A stretch of DNA of 64,000 nucleotides, taken from positions 186,357-250,356 of the forward strand of contig NZ_WTUW01000001.1 in the NCBI RefSeq assembly GCF_009882915.1, in the 5' to 3' direction. This DNA comes from Sneathiella litorea. GTDB taxonomy: Bacteria; Pseudomonadota; Alphaproteobacteria; Sneathiellales; Sneathiellaceae. A program made the position numbers and the translations under genes. The notes beneath the pieces were generated by a model, which did no database searches, had not been told where the DNA came from, and saw nothing but the letters and a program-made list of their open reading frames with translations. This document shows positions 15,837 to 25,747 of this stretch, one piece after another. Positions within the stretch are counted from its first letter, which is position 1, and every line of letters begins with the position of its first letter.

Positions 15837-16691
15837 CTAGAGTCCGACGGCCATCGTCTGTACCCACCAATCAGGATGGTGCGATTGTATGGCATTTTTC
15901 GCCATCTGCGCGGCCCGTTCTGTCTCGAATAATCCGAAGCATGTCGCACCGCTGCCACTCATCCGGGCGAGGCGACACTCTTTCTGGCCTCTTATCGCGG
16001 AAAGTGTTGACTTAACCACAGGCGCAATTTGACAGGCGGGCTCCTCCAAATCATTTCGCATGGTCGCGAGCGCAGAAAATAGCTCATTGCGCGTCATATC
16101 CTCAAAACAAAAATCACTTGAAGGCTGCCGGGAAATTTCCAGCCGGGAAAAGACATCCCGGGTTGAAACCATTAATCCTGAATTAACCAGTAAAATATCA
16201 AACTCTGGGAAATGATCAATTTTCGCTAACTGTTCCCCTATTCCTGACATGATCGCAGGCTTCCCATACAGGCAAGCTGGAACATCTGCGCCAAGCGTCA
16301 ACCCAAGTTGACTTAATTTGTCATCAGAAAAATCAATACCCCACAAGCCGTTAAGAGTTTTCAGCGTGATCGCCGCGTCAGAGGATCCGCCCCCTATTCC
16401 AGCGGCGACCGGCAAGTTCTTTACCAGAGTTATGTGCGCACCCTGATCTGTCCCGCTCTCTGATTTCAACAACTGAGCCGCTTTCAGGATAAGGTTCTCA
16501 TCCGTACTTCCAATCGCGTGAGAAAAGGGACCAATGACTTCAAGTGAGAGATCCTTGCTCTTACTCACCGTTATTTCATCGCCTCCATCTGGAAAAACCA
16601 CCAGACTTTCAAGCAGATGATACCCGTCCGGTTGTTTGCCTGTGACATGGAGAAATAGATTAATCTTGGCGCGGGCAATGGCTGTAATCAT
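15837..16691 (-). CDS. ispE: 4-diphosphocytidyl-2-C-methyl-D-erythritol kinase
   Basis: 284 residues from the ATG at 16691 (TAGG ribosome-binding site); a longer in-frame start at 16727 would overlap the upstream gene. It is a GHMP kinase of the non-mevalonate isoprenoid pathway, phosphorylating CDP-methylerythritol. Key motifs are ARAKINLFLHVTGKQPDGYH at the N-terminus, the ATP-binding LPVAAGIGGGSSDAA near residue 90-104, and MSGSGATCFGLF near the C-terminus. It begins 13 bp after the TPR lipoprotein gene, so the two are probably co-transcribed, a common arrangement in this class. Confidence 0.96.
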   Translation of the reverse strand: MITAIARAKINLFLHVTGKQPDGYHLLESLVVFPDGGDEITVSKSKDLSLEVIGPFSHAIGSTDENLILKAAQLLKSESGTDQGAHITLVKNLPVAAGIGGGSSDAAITLKTLNGLWGIDFSDDKLSQLGLTLGADVPACLYGKPAIMSGIGEQLAKIDHFPEFDILLVNSGLMVSTRDVFSRLEISRQPSSDFCFEDMTRNELFSALATMRNDLEEPACQIAPVVKSTLSAIRGQKECRLARMSGSGATCFGLFETERAAQMAKNAIQSHHPDWWVQTMAVGL

Positions 16692-16704
16692 ACGACCTAC
16701 TAAA

Positions 16705-18462
16705 CTACTTCTGAGCTTTGATGTCATCCTTGATGCCGGATTTCAGTTTTTCCTGAATCAGGGGAATCTGATCTTCCGAAGGATCAAGCCAGAGCGCCCG
16801 TTGCCACTGATAACGCGCCTCTTCCCGACGACCCACCCGCCAGTAAGCGTCCGCAAGATGATCCGTAATCGTCGGATCGGCAGCTTCCAGCGAGACCGCT
16901 TTTTCAAGCTGTACAACTGCATCGTCATATTCTCCGAGCCGGTAGTATAACCAGCCGAGGCTGTCGATAATATAGCCGTCACGTGGCCGCAAAGAGACTG
17001 CCTTGATCAACATGTCTTTCGCCTGGTCCAGATTCTCATTTCGATCCACCCATGAGTAAGCAAGGTAATTGAGAACCTGAGGGTGGTCGGGTTGAAGTTC
17101 AAGTGATTTCAGGAGATCAGCTTCGGCAAGCGGCCACTGTTTGGATTGCTCGTAGGCTATGCCCCGCGCATAAAAGAGGGACCAATGCCTTTCCAGAATT
17201 TCAGAGAGACGGTCAATTGCGCGGCCATAATTTCGCGCGGCCTCATTCCAGTCTTTCGAGTCCCGACTGACATCTGCGAGAACAACAAGCGCTTCGATAT
17301 CAACCGGATATTCCGCCGCGACTGCCTCAAGCCGCTCTTTCGCTTCTGCGACCCGCCCCAGCCTGTAGGTTACCCAAGCGGTACGAATTTGGGCATTTTT
17401 TCCGTATGCGGACTTGGGGTTAATCTCACTGTAAAGATCGAATGCTTCCTGCCATTTATTCCGATCCTCAGCAGTTTCCGCAAGCAGCATCCGCGCCATG
17501 GGGAATTCCGGCTTTAGCTTTAAGGCAAAATAAACATATGTCGCGGCGACACCAACTGCACGCTCCTGACCGATAATGGAGGCTGCGCTATAAAGGGCTT
17601 CCGCGGCACCTTCAACAGGATCTTTCACAATTGGCTCGAGTGACTGTCCCTTTTCCAGAGCGGCAAACTCTAGCTGGATCGTCGGGCTAAGCGGGTATTT
17701 TTCAATATAGTCTCCAAAGAGCTTCTCAACATCATCCCGTCTGCCAGTCCGATCAAGATAGGCGCCATAAGCCTGAATGAGGCGAACCGCCCGCCCAGAA
17801 GGCCCGGCCAGTGCTGTCTCATAGCGTTGATCTGCTAGCGCCTGATCCTGAGAAACATCGCTTAGTAAAGCCGACTGATATTGTTTGAGCGCGTCAAAGC
17901 CATTGTATTTGTCGAGCGCGTCAAGTTCCAAAAACGCGCCATCTATGTCCCCCTGCCCTAGTTTTATCCAGGACATAAGCAAAGGTTTCAGCAAGACATT
18001 AAACCCATTGTCTGCTGTCTTCTCAAGATAACCCCGAGCGGCGGAAAAGTCCTTCTGACTCAGTGACTCGATAGCCAAGACAAGATAAGCACTTGAACTA
18101 TTGACATCCTGCTCAATCAGCTTGGAGGCCAGGGACTTAGAGCGCTCTATATCCCCCTTGGAAAGGGCCGCCTGCAGCGCGATATCCAGCAAAACATCGT
18201 CATCACCTTGGTCGCGCAAGGCATCTTCAAAATAACCAAGCGCGGCGGTTGCATCCTGTTCCCGCAAAGCCTCCCGGCCCGCTAGATACTCGCCAAAATA
18301 TGACGATGGGAAAACGTCCGTCGTCCCGCCGGCGTCCTGGAAAGAAAGCGGCAAGGAGTGACGTTCGCTTGACGCACTGTTTGCCGCACACGCACCAAGC
18401 GCCGCAGTCAGAATAATACCACCAAAGACCAGTTTAAACTTCTTCACGCCCGCGCCTGCCAT
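16705..18462 (-). CDS. TPR-repeat lipoprotein
   Basis: 585 residues from the ATG at 18462, chosen because it starts a lipoprotein signal (KKFKLVFGGIILTAALGAC, lipobox LGAC with Cys near residue 25); the frame runs open further upstream without such a signal. The rest is alpha-helical tetratricopeptide repeats throughout, clearest in the C-terminal third (EADLLKSLELQPDHPQVLNY, QLEKAVSLEAADPTITDHL). It likely sits on the periplasmic face of a membrane as a protein-interaction scaffold. The stop lies 13 bp before ispE. Confidence 0.88.
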   Translation of the reverse strand: MAGAGVKKFKLVFGGIILTAALGACAANSASSERHSLPLSFQDAGGTTDVFPSSYFGEYLAGREALREQDATAALGYFEDALRDQGDDDVLLDIALQAALSKGDIERSKSLASKLIEQDVNSSSAYLVLAIESLSQKDFSAARGYLEKTADNGFNVLLKPLLMSWIKLGQGDIDGAFLELDALDKYNGFDALKQYQSALLSDVSQDQALADQRYETALAGPSGRAVRLIQAYGAYLDRTGRRDDVEKLFGDYIEKYPLSPTIQLEFAALEKGQSLEPIVKDPVEGAAEALYSAASIIGQERAVGVAATYVYFALKLKPEFPMARMLLAETAEDRNKWQEAFDLYSEINPKSAYGKNAQIRTAWVTYRLGRVAEAKERLEAVAAEYPVDIEALVVLADVSRDSKDWNEAARNYGRAIDRLSEILERHWSLFYARGIAYEQSKQWPLAEADLLKSLELQPDHPQVLNYLAYSWVDRNENLDQAKDMLIKAVSLRPRDGYIIDSLGWLYYRLGEYDDAVVQLEKAVSLEAADPTITDHLADAYWRVGRREEARYQWQRALWLDPSEDQIPLIQEKLKSGIKDDIKAQK

Positions 18463-18586
18463 ATCAGTCAATCTACCTTTACGTTTTCGACCCGGCGCGT
18501 GGTCCGCCGAGAAAGCTACATTTATACAGTATGTAGGGCGTCCCGAACCCGCATGAAACCAAATTTCAGAGCTACAAGCTAACTTT

Positions 18587-20236
18587 TTACATATTAGGAT
18601 AGTTTGGCCCACCGCCACCTTCGGGGACGACCCAATTTATATTCTGCGTCGGGTCCTTGATATCGCAGGTTTTGCAATGAACGCAATTCTGCGCATTGAT
18701 TTGCAGGCGCGGATTAGACCCGTCATCGTCTGTCAGGAACTCATAGACACCCGCGGGGCAGAAGCGCTGTTCCGGCCCGGCATACTCCGCATAGTTTATG
18801 GCAACGGGGACACTGTCATCCTTCAAGGTGAGATGAACCGGTTGATCCTCTTCATGGTTGGTGCTGGAGAGGAATACCGAAGACGGCTTGTCGAAGGTGT
18901 AAACGCCATCATATTTCGGATAATCAATTTTCTTACAATCCTTCGCCTTTTTAAGCGCTGAATGATCGTCATGATGCTTAAATGTCCAAGGCGTTTTGCC
19001 GCCCAGGATCTTAAGATCAAGCCCTGTATAAATCGTCCCGGCAAGCAAGCCCCATTTAAAGGCTGGTCGGCTATTGCGGACACGGTAAAGCTCGTCATAA
19101 ACCCAGGAATCCTTGTAAAGCGCCGGATACGCGTCCAGTACCTTGGCTGGCGCCTCCGCGTTCAGCTTCATTTCGGCAACAATGGCTTCCGCCGCCATCA
19201 TGCCCGACTTCATGGCGGTATGGGATCCCTTGATCTTTGGTACGTTCAGGAAGCCGGCTGTACAGCCAATCAATGCGCCGCCCGGGAACACCAGTTCCGG
19301 CACGGATTGAAAGCCGCCTTCGTTAATGGCACGCGCACCATAAGAAATGCGTTTGCCACCCTTCAGCATTTCCTTCATCATCGGATGAGTTTTGAATTTC
19401 TGAAATTCATCATAGGGCGACAGATACGGGTTTTGATAGTCAAGCGCGACTACGAAGCCAACATAGGCCTGATTGTTTTCCAGATGGTAGACGAAGGAGC
19501 CGCCATAGGTATTACGGTCGAGCGGCCAGCCAAAGCTATGGAAGATCTGTCCTTCCTTATGCTGCTCTGGATCCAGTTCCCACAGCTCCTTGATACCAAT
19601 GCCAAAGGTCTGTGGATCGCAATTTTCACGAAGGTTGAATTTCTCGAAAAGAGTTTTCGTTAATGATCCGCGCACACCTTCAGCAAACAGGGTGTATTTT
19701 GCATGCAACTCCATACCTGGTTCAAAGGAGCCTTTTTTCTCGCCGTCACGGCCAACACCCATATCCCCGGTAGCAACGCCCTTGACACTTCCATCTTCAT
19801 GATAGAGCACTTCTGCGGCGGCAAAGCCCGGATAAACTTCGACTTCCATCGCTTCTGCCTGTTCCGCAAGCCAGCGACAAAGGTTCCCAAGGCTAATGAT
19901 ATAGTTACCGTGATTGTGCAACTGTTTCGGCAGCAGGAAGTTCGGAAAGCGAAGCTCGCTCGACTCAGTCATAAAGAAGAACTTTTCTGATTTAACCGGC
20001 GTATTGAGCGGTGCGCCCTTTTCTTTCCAGTCTGGAATAAGTTCATCCAGCGCACGGGTCTCGAACACATTGCCCGAGAGGATATGAGCGCCAATTTCCG
20101 ACCCTTTTTCAAGAACGCATACGGAAATGTCAATGCCAGCCTCAACAGCGAGTTGGCGCAACTTTATTGCCGCTGACAACCCAGCCGGGCCGCCGCCGAC
20201 AATAACAACATCAAACTCCATAGATTCGCGTTCCAT
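18587..20236 (-). CDS. Electron transfer flavoprotein-ubiquinone oxidoreductase
   Basis: 549 residues from the ATG at 20236, which has AGAGG at good spacing (longer frame to 20344 is unlikely). FAD-binding [16 protein letters not shown] lies at the N-terminus. The 4Fe-4S cluster cysteines are at the C-terminus: [11 protein letters not shown], then [18 protein letters not shown]. The enzyme passes electrons from ETF, reduced by acyl-CoA and related dehydrogenases, to the ubiquinone pool at the membrane. It is the respiratory exit for the acyl-CoA dehydrogenase type encoded at 1.9 kb, though it serves the whole cell. The divergent uracil-DNA glycosylase gene lies 323 bp away. Confidence 0.97.
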   Translation of the reverse strand: MERESMEFDVVIVGGGPAGLSAAIKLRQLAVEAGIDISVCVLEKGSEIGAHILSGNVFETRALDELIPDWKEKGAPLNTPVKSEKFFFMTESSELRFPNFLLPKQLHNHGNYIISLGNLCRWLAEQAEAMEVEVYPGFAAAEVLYHEDGSVKGVATGDMGVGRDGEKKGSFEPGMELHAKYTLFAEGVRGSLTKTLFEKFNLRENCDPQTFGIGIKELWELDPEQHKEGQIFHSFGWPLDRNTYGGSFVYHLENNQAYVGFVVALDYQNPYLSPYDEFQKFKTHPMMKEMLKGGKRISYGARAINEGGFQSVPELVFPGGALIGCTAGFLNVPKIKGSHTAMKSGMMAAEAIVAEMKLNAEAPAKVLDAYPALYKDSWVYDELYRVRNSRPAFKWGLLAGTIYTGLDLKILGGKTPWTFKHHDDHSALKKAKDCKKIDYPKYDGVYTFDKPSSVFLSSTNHEEDQPVHLTLKDDSVPVAINYAEYAGPEQRFCPAGVYEFLTDDDGSNPRLQINAQNCVHCKTCDIKDPTQNINWVVPEGGGGPNYPNM

Positions 20237-20559
20237 CAAATGCCTCTTCTTGTTTTTCCGACTGATTAACAGCCGTTTCCTATCCTTGAACCGGTGTCCT
20301 GTGCAAAAACGCTCTATTCGCCCAAGCCCGGCATATTTATCCACGACACTATATTTTTTTTATTTCGCGTCAATCCCGATTACAAGGGATTATGGCAGTT
20401 TCCAGCCATTTTGAATGAAGCTCCCGGATTATATACCATCAGACGTCGCGACAATACCGCCCCAAACTCATTTAAGTTTCTCCGGCATTCCTTCCTCGGG
20501 ATAAAAAATCTTCCAATCGCTATCTTCTCGAAAGCTGAAAATGCCTGTTATGATAGGGC

Positions 20560-21369
20560 ATGCAATCAGAACCCGACATAGCGGCACTGCTCCGTTTTTA
20601 TCTCGACGCAGGTGTAACGGAAGCAATTGGCGAAGAGCCTCTCAATCGCTTTGAACAGGCGGCAACACAATCGGCGCCCCCCACAGATGCTGCCGTTCAT
20701 CCAAGAACTGTCGCCACATCACCTCGCAAGCAAGCAGCTGCAACGGCCGTGCCAATTCCATCCCGTGCAGAGGGCGTTAAGAAAGCGATGGAGATTGCCG
20801 CAAGCTGCAAAACTATCGAGACATTGCAGCAATCGTTGGAGAATTTTGACTATTGCTCCCTTAAGAAGTTGGCAAGCCATACTGTATTTGCCGAGGGAAC
20901 ACCCGGTGCAAAACTTATGATCATCGACCGGCAGCCATCAAGTGATGAAGATCGAAGCGGGCTTCCCTTCTCAGGGGCAACAGGACAGCTACTCGATAAA
21001 ATGCTGTCTGCCATAGGCCTTGGACGCCATGATGTATATCTTGCCAGTGCGATTCCCTGGCGCCCGCCGGGTGGCCGTGCGCCGACAGAGGAAGAACGCG
21101 CACTTTGTCTGCCCTTTGCAATGCGCCATATTGAGCTTGCCAAACCCGCCTATATTCTGGCCTGCGGAGAAGCAGCAGGGTACCTCCTCAATCAAAAAAC
21201 GGGCATCAACAAACTACGCGGCACTTGGAATGATTTGCAAATTAACGACGTTCGCGCAAGAATGCTGCCGATTTTTCATCCGGCCTTTTTGATTGACCAA
21301 CCGGCATCAAAGAAATTTGCCTGGGCGGACTTGCTCAGTCTCAAAGCTGAAATGGAAGACACGCTATAA
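20560..21369 (+). CDS. Uracil-DNA glycosylase superfamily protein with altered active-site motifs
   Basis: 269 residues. The fold of family 4 uracil-DNA glycosylases is clear: GLPFSGATGQLLDKML (134-149), WRPPGGRAPT (167-176), and the C-terminal HPAFLIDQPASKKFAW (240-255). Two features are odd. Motif A, normally GEAPGxxED, reads DRQPSSDED (123-131). Of the four Fe-S cysteines, the first of the CxxC pair and the one in KCRPP are replaced (only C83, C99, C183 and C202 are present, not in the usual arrangement). The N-terminal LLRFYLDAGVTEAIGEEP is typical of alphaproteobacterial members. It may be catalytically altered. ETF-QO lies divergent, slt follows 62 bp downstream. Confidence 0.82.
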   Translation: MQSEPDIAALLRFYLDAGVTEAIGEEPLNRFEQAATQSAPPTDAAVHPRTVATSPRKQAAATAVPIPSRAEGVKKAMEIAASCKTIETLQQSLENFDYCSLKKLASHTVFAEGTPGAKLMIIDRQPSSDEDRSGLPFSGATGQLLDKMLSAIGLGRHDVYLASAIPWRPPGGRAPTEEERALCLPFAMRHIELAKPAYILACGEAAGYLLNQKTGINKLRGTWNDLQINDVRARMLPIFHPAFLIDQPASKKFAWADLLSLKAEMEDTL

Positions 21370-21431
21370 CCTTATCCTAACGGGTTGCATTTACCCTGTT
21401 AGATCACATTTTATTTTTTGTTGTCTGGTCT

Positions 21432-23207
21432 ATGAAATATTTCTCCAGATTAATCGCGTCGATGGCGCTGTTGATATCCGCCCTCGTGGTTACGAGCTTG
21501 CCGGCCCTTGCAGGCCCGCTCCCAACTGTGCTCTCAACTGCTGATGCAGAAAGATATCGCAAGATATTCGTCTTACAGGACGCGGGACAATGGGAAAAGG
21601 CCGATCAACTGACAGAAGCCCTGTCAGATAGTATTCTTCTCGGCCATGTCAGGTTCCAGCGTTATATGCACCCTAACAAGTACCGGGCCAGCTATGAAGA
21701 GCTTCATCTTTGGATGAAAGCTTACTATGACCATCCGAACGCACATCGACTTTACAAGCTGGCGAAAAGCCGACGGCAGGAAGGGTGGAAACCTTTAACA
21801 GAGCCACTCTATGGCCGTTATCTGGGAGGGACCGGCCCCGGACAGCCCGTCTTCCTCTCGCGTCCCTATAAAAGTACTCGCAAGAGATCTGCGCAAACGC
21901 ACAATGATGTCGCTCACGCCAAGCGTGTGGTCAAACAGTATCTCTATCGGGATCAACCAACCAACGCGGCAAAGTATCTTCGACAGAAAAAAGTCAGGAA
22001 GCTGCTCGATCAAGTGGAGCTTGATCAGCTTCGGGAAAAAATTGCGAAGAGCTATTTTTTACATGCACGAGATGAACAAGCGATAGAATTTGCCGTAGCG
22101 GCCCTCAAAAACTCACGTAAATATGTACCGCTCGCGGACTGGACTGCGGGCCTCTCTGCCTGGCGACTGGGCAAGATTGAAAAAGCCGCCGAACATTTCT
22201 CTAAATTGGCGGAAGTCAGCCGGATTTCAGACTGGAACTACACGGCCGCAAACTGGTGGGCTTCCCGCGCCTATCTGAAGCTCGGCGCACCCGAAAAAGC
22301 ATACCGGTATCTTGAACAGACGGCGAGCCAGCCGCGCACATTCTATGGTCTTCTTGCGTTGCGCCAACTCGGCGTCGAAAAGCCCTTCAGCTGGGACTTA
22401 CCATCCTTGAACTCAGAGCAGATTTCCTGGCTGATGAAGATTCCTTCAGCAAAACGTGCTGTCGCTCTCAGTGAAATCGGTCAATATAATCTTGCTGCCC
22501 AAGAGCTCAGGGCCGCCTTTCCCAGCGCAAATGACGAACTTGCGCCGCTTTTGCTTGCACTGTCCGAGCAGATCGGTGCGCCGTCCGTCGCGATGCGGAT
22601 TGGGCTCTATCTTTGGGAAAACGAAAATGAACCCTGGGATGCTGCAATCTACCCGATGCCGAAATGGCATCCGAAAAACGGCTTCAAGGTAGACCGCGCA
22701 TTAATATATGCATTTATGCGACAGGAGTCTGGCTTTTACTCCCTCGCGCGAAGCGGCGCTGGTGCGAAAGGCCTGATGCAGATCATGCCATCCACCGCGA
22801 GCTATTTATCCGGCGACCGGTCCCTTCGAAACCGGGACAACAAGAAACTCTTTGATCCGGCATATAACCTTGAATTGGGCCAGAAATACCTGACCTATCT
22901 AATGGGATATAAAGATGTCGACACCAATCTCTTCAACCTGACAGCTGCCTATAACGGGGGGCCTGGAAATTTGAAGAAATGGAAGTCAGAAACCAAGTAT
23001 AATGATGATCCGCTTTTCTTTATTGAAGCGATGCCAAGCAAGGAAACCCGGAATTTTATCAAAAGAGTTTTGACAAACTTCTGGATTTACCGTCATCGTA
23101 TGGGGCAGGAGCTACCCGCGCTGGATCAAATTGCGCGCGGCGAATGGCCGGAGTATCAACCACTGGATCACTGGGAAAAGGAGATCGCCGATAATGCCCG
23201 GAATTGA
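21432..23207 (+). CDS. slt: Soluble lytic murein transglycosylase
   Basis: 591 residues with a signal peptide (cleavage likely after ALAG near residue 28). A long alpha-helical superhelical region covers about residues 40-400. The SLT catalytic domain follows: FMRQESGFYSLARSGAGAKG with the catalytic Glu, LMQIMPSTA, and AAYNGGPGNLKKW. It cleaves peptidoglycan in the periplasm, forming 1,6-anhydromuramic ends. The ribosome-binding site is weak. The moaB gene starts inside its last codons (14-bp overlap), so the two are translated from one message. Confidence 0.95.
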   Translation: MKYFSRLIASMALLISALVVTSLPALAGPLPTVLSTADAERYRKIFVLQDAGQWEKADQLTEALSDSILLGHVRFQRYMHPNKYRASYEELHLWMKAYYDHPNAHRLYKLAKSRRQEGWKPLTEPLYGRYLGGTGPGQPVFLSRPYKSTRKRSAQTHNDVAHAKRVVKQYLYRDQPTNAAKYLRQKKVRKLLDQVELDQLREKIAKSYFLHARDEQAIEFAVAALKNSRKYVPLADWTAGLSAWRLGKIEKAAEHFSKLAEVSRISDWNYTAANWWASRAYLKLGAPEKAYRYLEQTASQPRTFYGLLALRQLGVEKPFSWDLPSLNSEQISWLMKIPSAKRAVALSEIGQYNLAAQELRAAFPSANDELAPLLLALSEQIGAPSVAMRIGLYLWENENEPWDAAIYPMPKWHPKNGFKVDRALIYAFMRQESGFYSLARSGAGAKGLMQIMPSTASYLSGDRSLRNRDNKKLFDPAYNLELGQKYLTYLMGYKDVDTNLFNLTAAYNGGPGNLKKWKSETKYNDDPLFFIEAMPSKETRNFIKRVLTNFWIYRHRMGQELPALDQIARGEWPEYQPLDHWEKEIADNARN

Positions 23208-23742
23208 TACATCCCGCCCCTTTATACCTGTGCGTATTGCTGTCCTTACTGTATCTGACAGCCGGGGGCTTGCCGAGGATAAATCAGGTCAGACACTTGT
23301 GGACAGGATTGAATCCGCAGGACATGCGCTTGCCGATAGGCAAATCGTTCATGACGATATTGATGATATCCAGAAAGTCGTCACACAATGGCTCGATGAT
23401 GTGAATGTCGATGTCGTCATCTCAACCGGCGGAACCGGCGTGACAGGCCGCGACGTGACGCCTGAAGCCTTCTCTGGCCTTTATGAAAAGGAAATCCCGG
23501 GATTTGGTGAGCTTTTTCGCATGCTCAGCTACCAGAAAATCGGGACTTCAACCATTCAGTCACGGGCAAGCGCCGGGGTCGCGCGTGGCACCTATCTGTT
23601 CGCACTGCCAGGATCTACCGGTGCGGTGAAGGATGCTTGGGACGACATTCTTGTTCATCAACTCGATTACAGATTTATGCCCTGTAATTTCGTTGAACTG
23701 TTCGATCGCCTCCAGGAACATGAAAAGCGGTCAAAAGGTTGA
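23194..23742 (+). CDS. moaB: Molybdenum cofactor biosynthesis protein MoaB
   Basis: 182 residues from the ATG at 23194, which is preceded by AAAAGGAGAT; an earlier in-frame start deeper in slt is less likely. The MoaB/MogA fold shows LTVSDSRG, VDVVISTGGTGVTGRDVTPEA near residue 65-85, and LPGSTGAVKDAWDDIL near 145-160. It adenylylates molybdopterin or assists this step in cofactor assembly. It is translationally coupled to slt. Confidence 0.93.
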   Translation: MPGIDTSRPFIPVRIAVLTVSDSRGLAEDKSGQTLVDRIESAGHALADRQIVHDDIDDIQKVVTQWLDDVNVDVVISTGGTGVTGRDVTPEAFSGLYEKEIPGFGELFRMLSYQKIGTSTIQSRASAGVARGTYLFALPGSTGAVKDAWDDILVHQLDYRFMPCNFVELFDRLQEHEKRSKG

Positions 23743-23842
23743 CCCCTTCAGGCTGCATAGATCAGCAGGATTGACCAACAGAAAATCTGCTTAGCCATAA
23801 AGGCCGCAGGAGTATCAAATAATTCGCCGCGCCGCGCTTGCA

Positions 23843-24508
23843 CTAACTAGAAATCCAGTATCCCTCTCTCGATAAACAGGATACTTCCACACTACTGGTA
23901 ACACGGCCTCTGTAGTTTATTGTTTGCCTGTATTCCTTACAAAGATTGCCATAAGTGTCATATCCATCCCGAAGAATGACGATGCGCCCGCTACGACCAC
24001 TGTCATGCCAACTCGTGACCTGACCAACTGGTCTATCCAGTGCAAAATATATGGACTGATGATGATGTTCGATCTGGCGTGTCGTCAAATTGACAACGAA
24101 ACGCGTGTTAATAAAAGGCCAATAATATCCGCGGTAAGAGTGATAGCCATAGTATCGCGGTACATAGGCTGGTTTTACATACACGTATTTCGGCCGATGC
24201 GATTTTTGATTATATGTTTTGTGGTTTTGTTTATATTTTGGCTTCACATAAATGACTTTCGGTGCCTGGCGTTTCGACTTGGCCGGCGCCTTATAGTCAT
24301 ATTTTTTCTTCGAAGTTTGACGGCCATAGGTAATATCACGCCCGATATTCGGCGTATGACCATAGCTCTTGCCATAAACGGCCGTGACATCTCCCGTTGT
24401 TCCTTTAGGCTTGCCGTAATACTTTTTACTGTGCCATGAATCAGCTTGTGCAACGGAAAAGCTACCCAACAATATTGTCCCGAGTAAAAGAATACCGAAT
24501 TTTCGCAT
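23843..24508 (-). CDS. Secreted tyrosine/lysine-rich protein with a 17-kDa-antigen-like C-terminus
   Basis: 221 residues with a signal peptide (cleavage after AQA near residue 22) and a strong AAGGAGG ribosome-binding site. Residues 25-135 are very rich in Lys, Tyr, Pro and His, with repeated (Y/I)VYVKPxY units. The C-terminal part (about 150-220) shows ALDRPVGQVTSWHDSGRSG, then LCKEYRQTINYRGRV and a closing Cys and Trp, which resembles the domain found at the end of 17-kDa surface antigen-type proteins. It is probably periplasmic or surface-located; function unknown. It is convergent with moaB and divergent from the radical SAM gene. Confidence 0.72.
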   Translation of the reverse strand: MRKFGILLLGTILLGSFSVAQADSWHSKKYYGKPKGTTGDVTAVYGKSYGHTPNIGRDITYGRQTSKKKYDYKAPAKSKRQAPKVIYVKPKYKQNHKTYNQKSHRPKYVYVKPAYVPRYYGYHSYRGYYWPFINTRFVVNLTTRQIEHHHQSIYFALDRPVGQVTSWHDSGRSGRIVILRDGYDTYGNLCKEYRQTINYRGRVTSSVEVSCLSREGYWISS

Positions 24509-24626
24509 CTGCTTCCTCCTTCGTCATGACCGACATATTTGTTTAACGTCTGAGATTTCGAAATCCGTCGCGCCCCTCCTTTTAATTGTTCTTGTTTTGT
24601 TCTTTTAAGCTAGGTAATCTAGCTAT

Positions 24627-25721
24627 ATGCAGGATACTCCAATCATCCCAATTGATAAAACCCGGAGGCGCGGGCGCGGTGCAACCGTCAATCCGGATGG
24701 CCGGTTTGAGACAGCGAAAAGAGACTTCGTCGACGATGGATGGGGAACCGCTGAGCTGGACGACAGAGAACCCTTAAAAACGACTGTCACAATGGAACGG
24801 CCAAAGTCCATTATTAGCCGGAATATGTCACCGGACCTTCCATTTGATCAATCAATCAATGCGTATCGGGGCTGTGAACATGGGTGCATTTATTGTTATG
24901 CCAGACCAAGCCATGGATACATGAACCTCTCCGCTGGCCTTGATTTTGAAACCAAGCTGTTTGCCAAACCCAATGCGGTGGAGCTGTTAGCCGCAGAAAT
25001 TTCCCGCCCTGCGTATCAGTGCAAGCCCATTGCCTTGGGGACGAACACAGACCCGTATCAGCCGATTGAAAAAAGGCTGAAAATAACACGGGATATTATT
25101 GAGCTGCTGGCCGAAGCCCGACACCCGTTTACAATAACAACGAAATCCGACCTTGTTTTGCGAGATCTGGATCTGCTGGCTCCTCTTGCAAAAGTCAATC
25201 TCGTTTCGGTTGGGATATCCATAACAACTCTGGACAAGAGGCTTGCACGCGTTATGGAACCAAGAGCAAGCGCGCCCTATAAGCGCCTTAAGGCAATCGA
25301 GATACTCAGCAAGGCGGGGGTGCGAACGCTGGTGCAGGCTTCTCCCATTATTCCCGGTCTTAACGACCATGAACTGGAACAGATTTTACTGAATGCGCGG
25401 AATAAGGGGGCGGAAAGTGCAATATATTTGTTACTACGTTTGCCAAGAGATGTTGCTGACCTTTTCGAAAACTGGCTTTCGGAGAACTTTCCGGACCGAG
25501 CGGCGAAAGTGATGAAACTTGTACGCTCTACCAGGGGAGGGAAAGATTATGACGCAGAATTTGGAAAGCGTATGGTGGGAACAGGCCCCTATGCGGCGCT
25601 TATAAATAAAAGATTTCGTCTCGCGTGCCGGCAACTCGGGTTTGAGAGCAGTAAGTATAAACTTGCGACCCATCTTTTCCAAAAACCGGGACGTGACAGG
25701 AGACAAATGAATTTATTTTAG
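24627..25721 (+). CDS. PA0069-family radical SAM protein
   Basis: 364 residues. The radical SAM cluster motif is NAYRGCEHGCIYCYARPSH near residues 72-90 (Cx3Cx2C), followed by GLDFETKLFAKPNAVELL, the typical continuation of the PA0069/Rv2578c group. The family is related to DNA repair photolyase SplB-like proteins, but its substrate is not known. Start ATG has only a weak ribosome-binding site. The rnhB gene follows 26 bp downstream on the same strand, so a shared transcript is likely. Confidence 0.92.
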   Translation: MQDTPIIPIDKTRRRGRGATVNPDGRFETAKRDFVDDGWGTAELDDREPLKTTVTMERPKSIISRNMSPDLPFDQSINAYRGCEHGCIYCYARPSHGYMNLSAGLDFETKLFAKPNAVELLAAEISRPAYQCKPIALGTNTDPYQPIEKRLKITRDIIELLAEARHPFTITTKSDLVLRDLDLLAPLAKVNLVSVGISITTLDKRLARVMEPRASAPYKRLKAIEILSKAGVRTLVQASPIIPGLNDHELEQILLNARNKGAESAIYLLLRLPRDVADLFENWLSENFPDRAAKVMKLVRSTRGGKDYDAEFGKRMVGTGPYAALINKRFRLACRQLGFESSKYKLATHLFQKPGRDRRQMNLF

Positions 25722-25747
25722 TGTCTGACGCATGTTATTGAAGAGGT

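Noticed and set aside
18962-19663. 233-codon plus-strand frame
   Set aside because: Antisense to the ETF-ubiquinone oxidoreductase gene, which has full motif support; a coding shadow.
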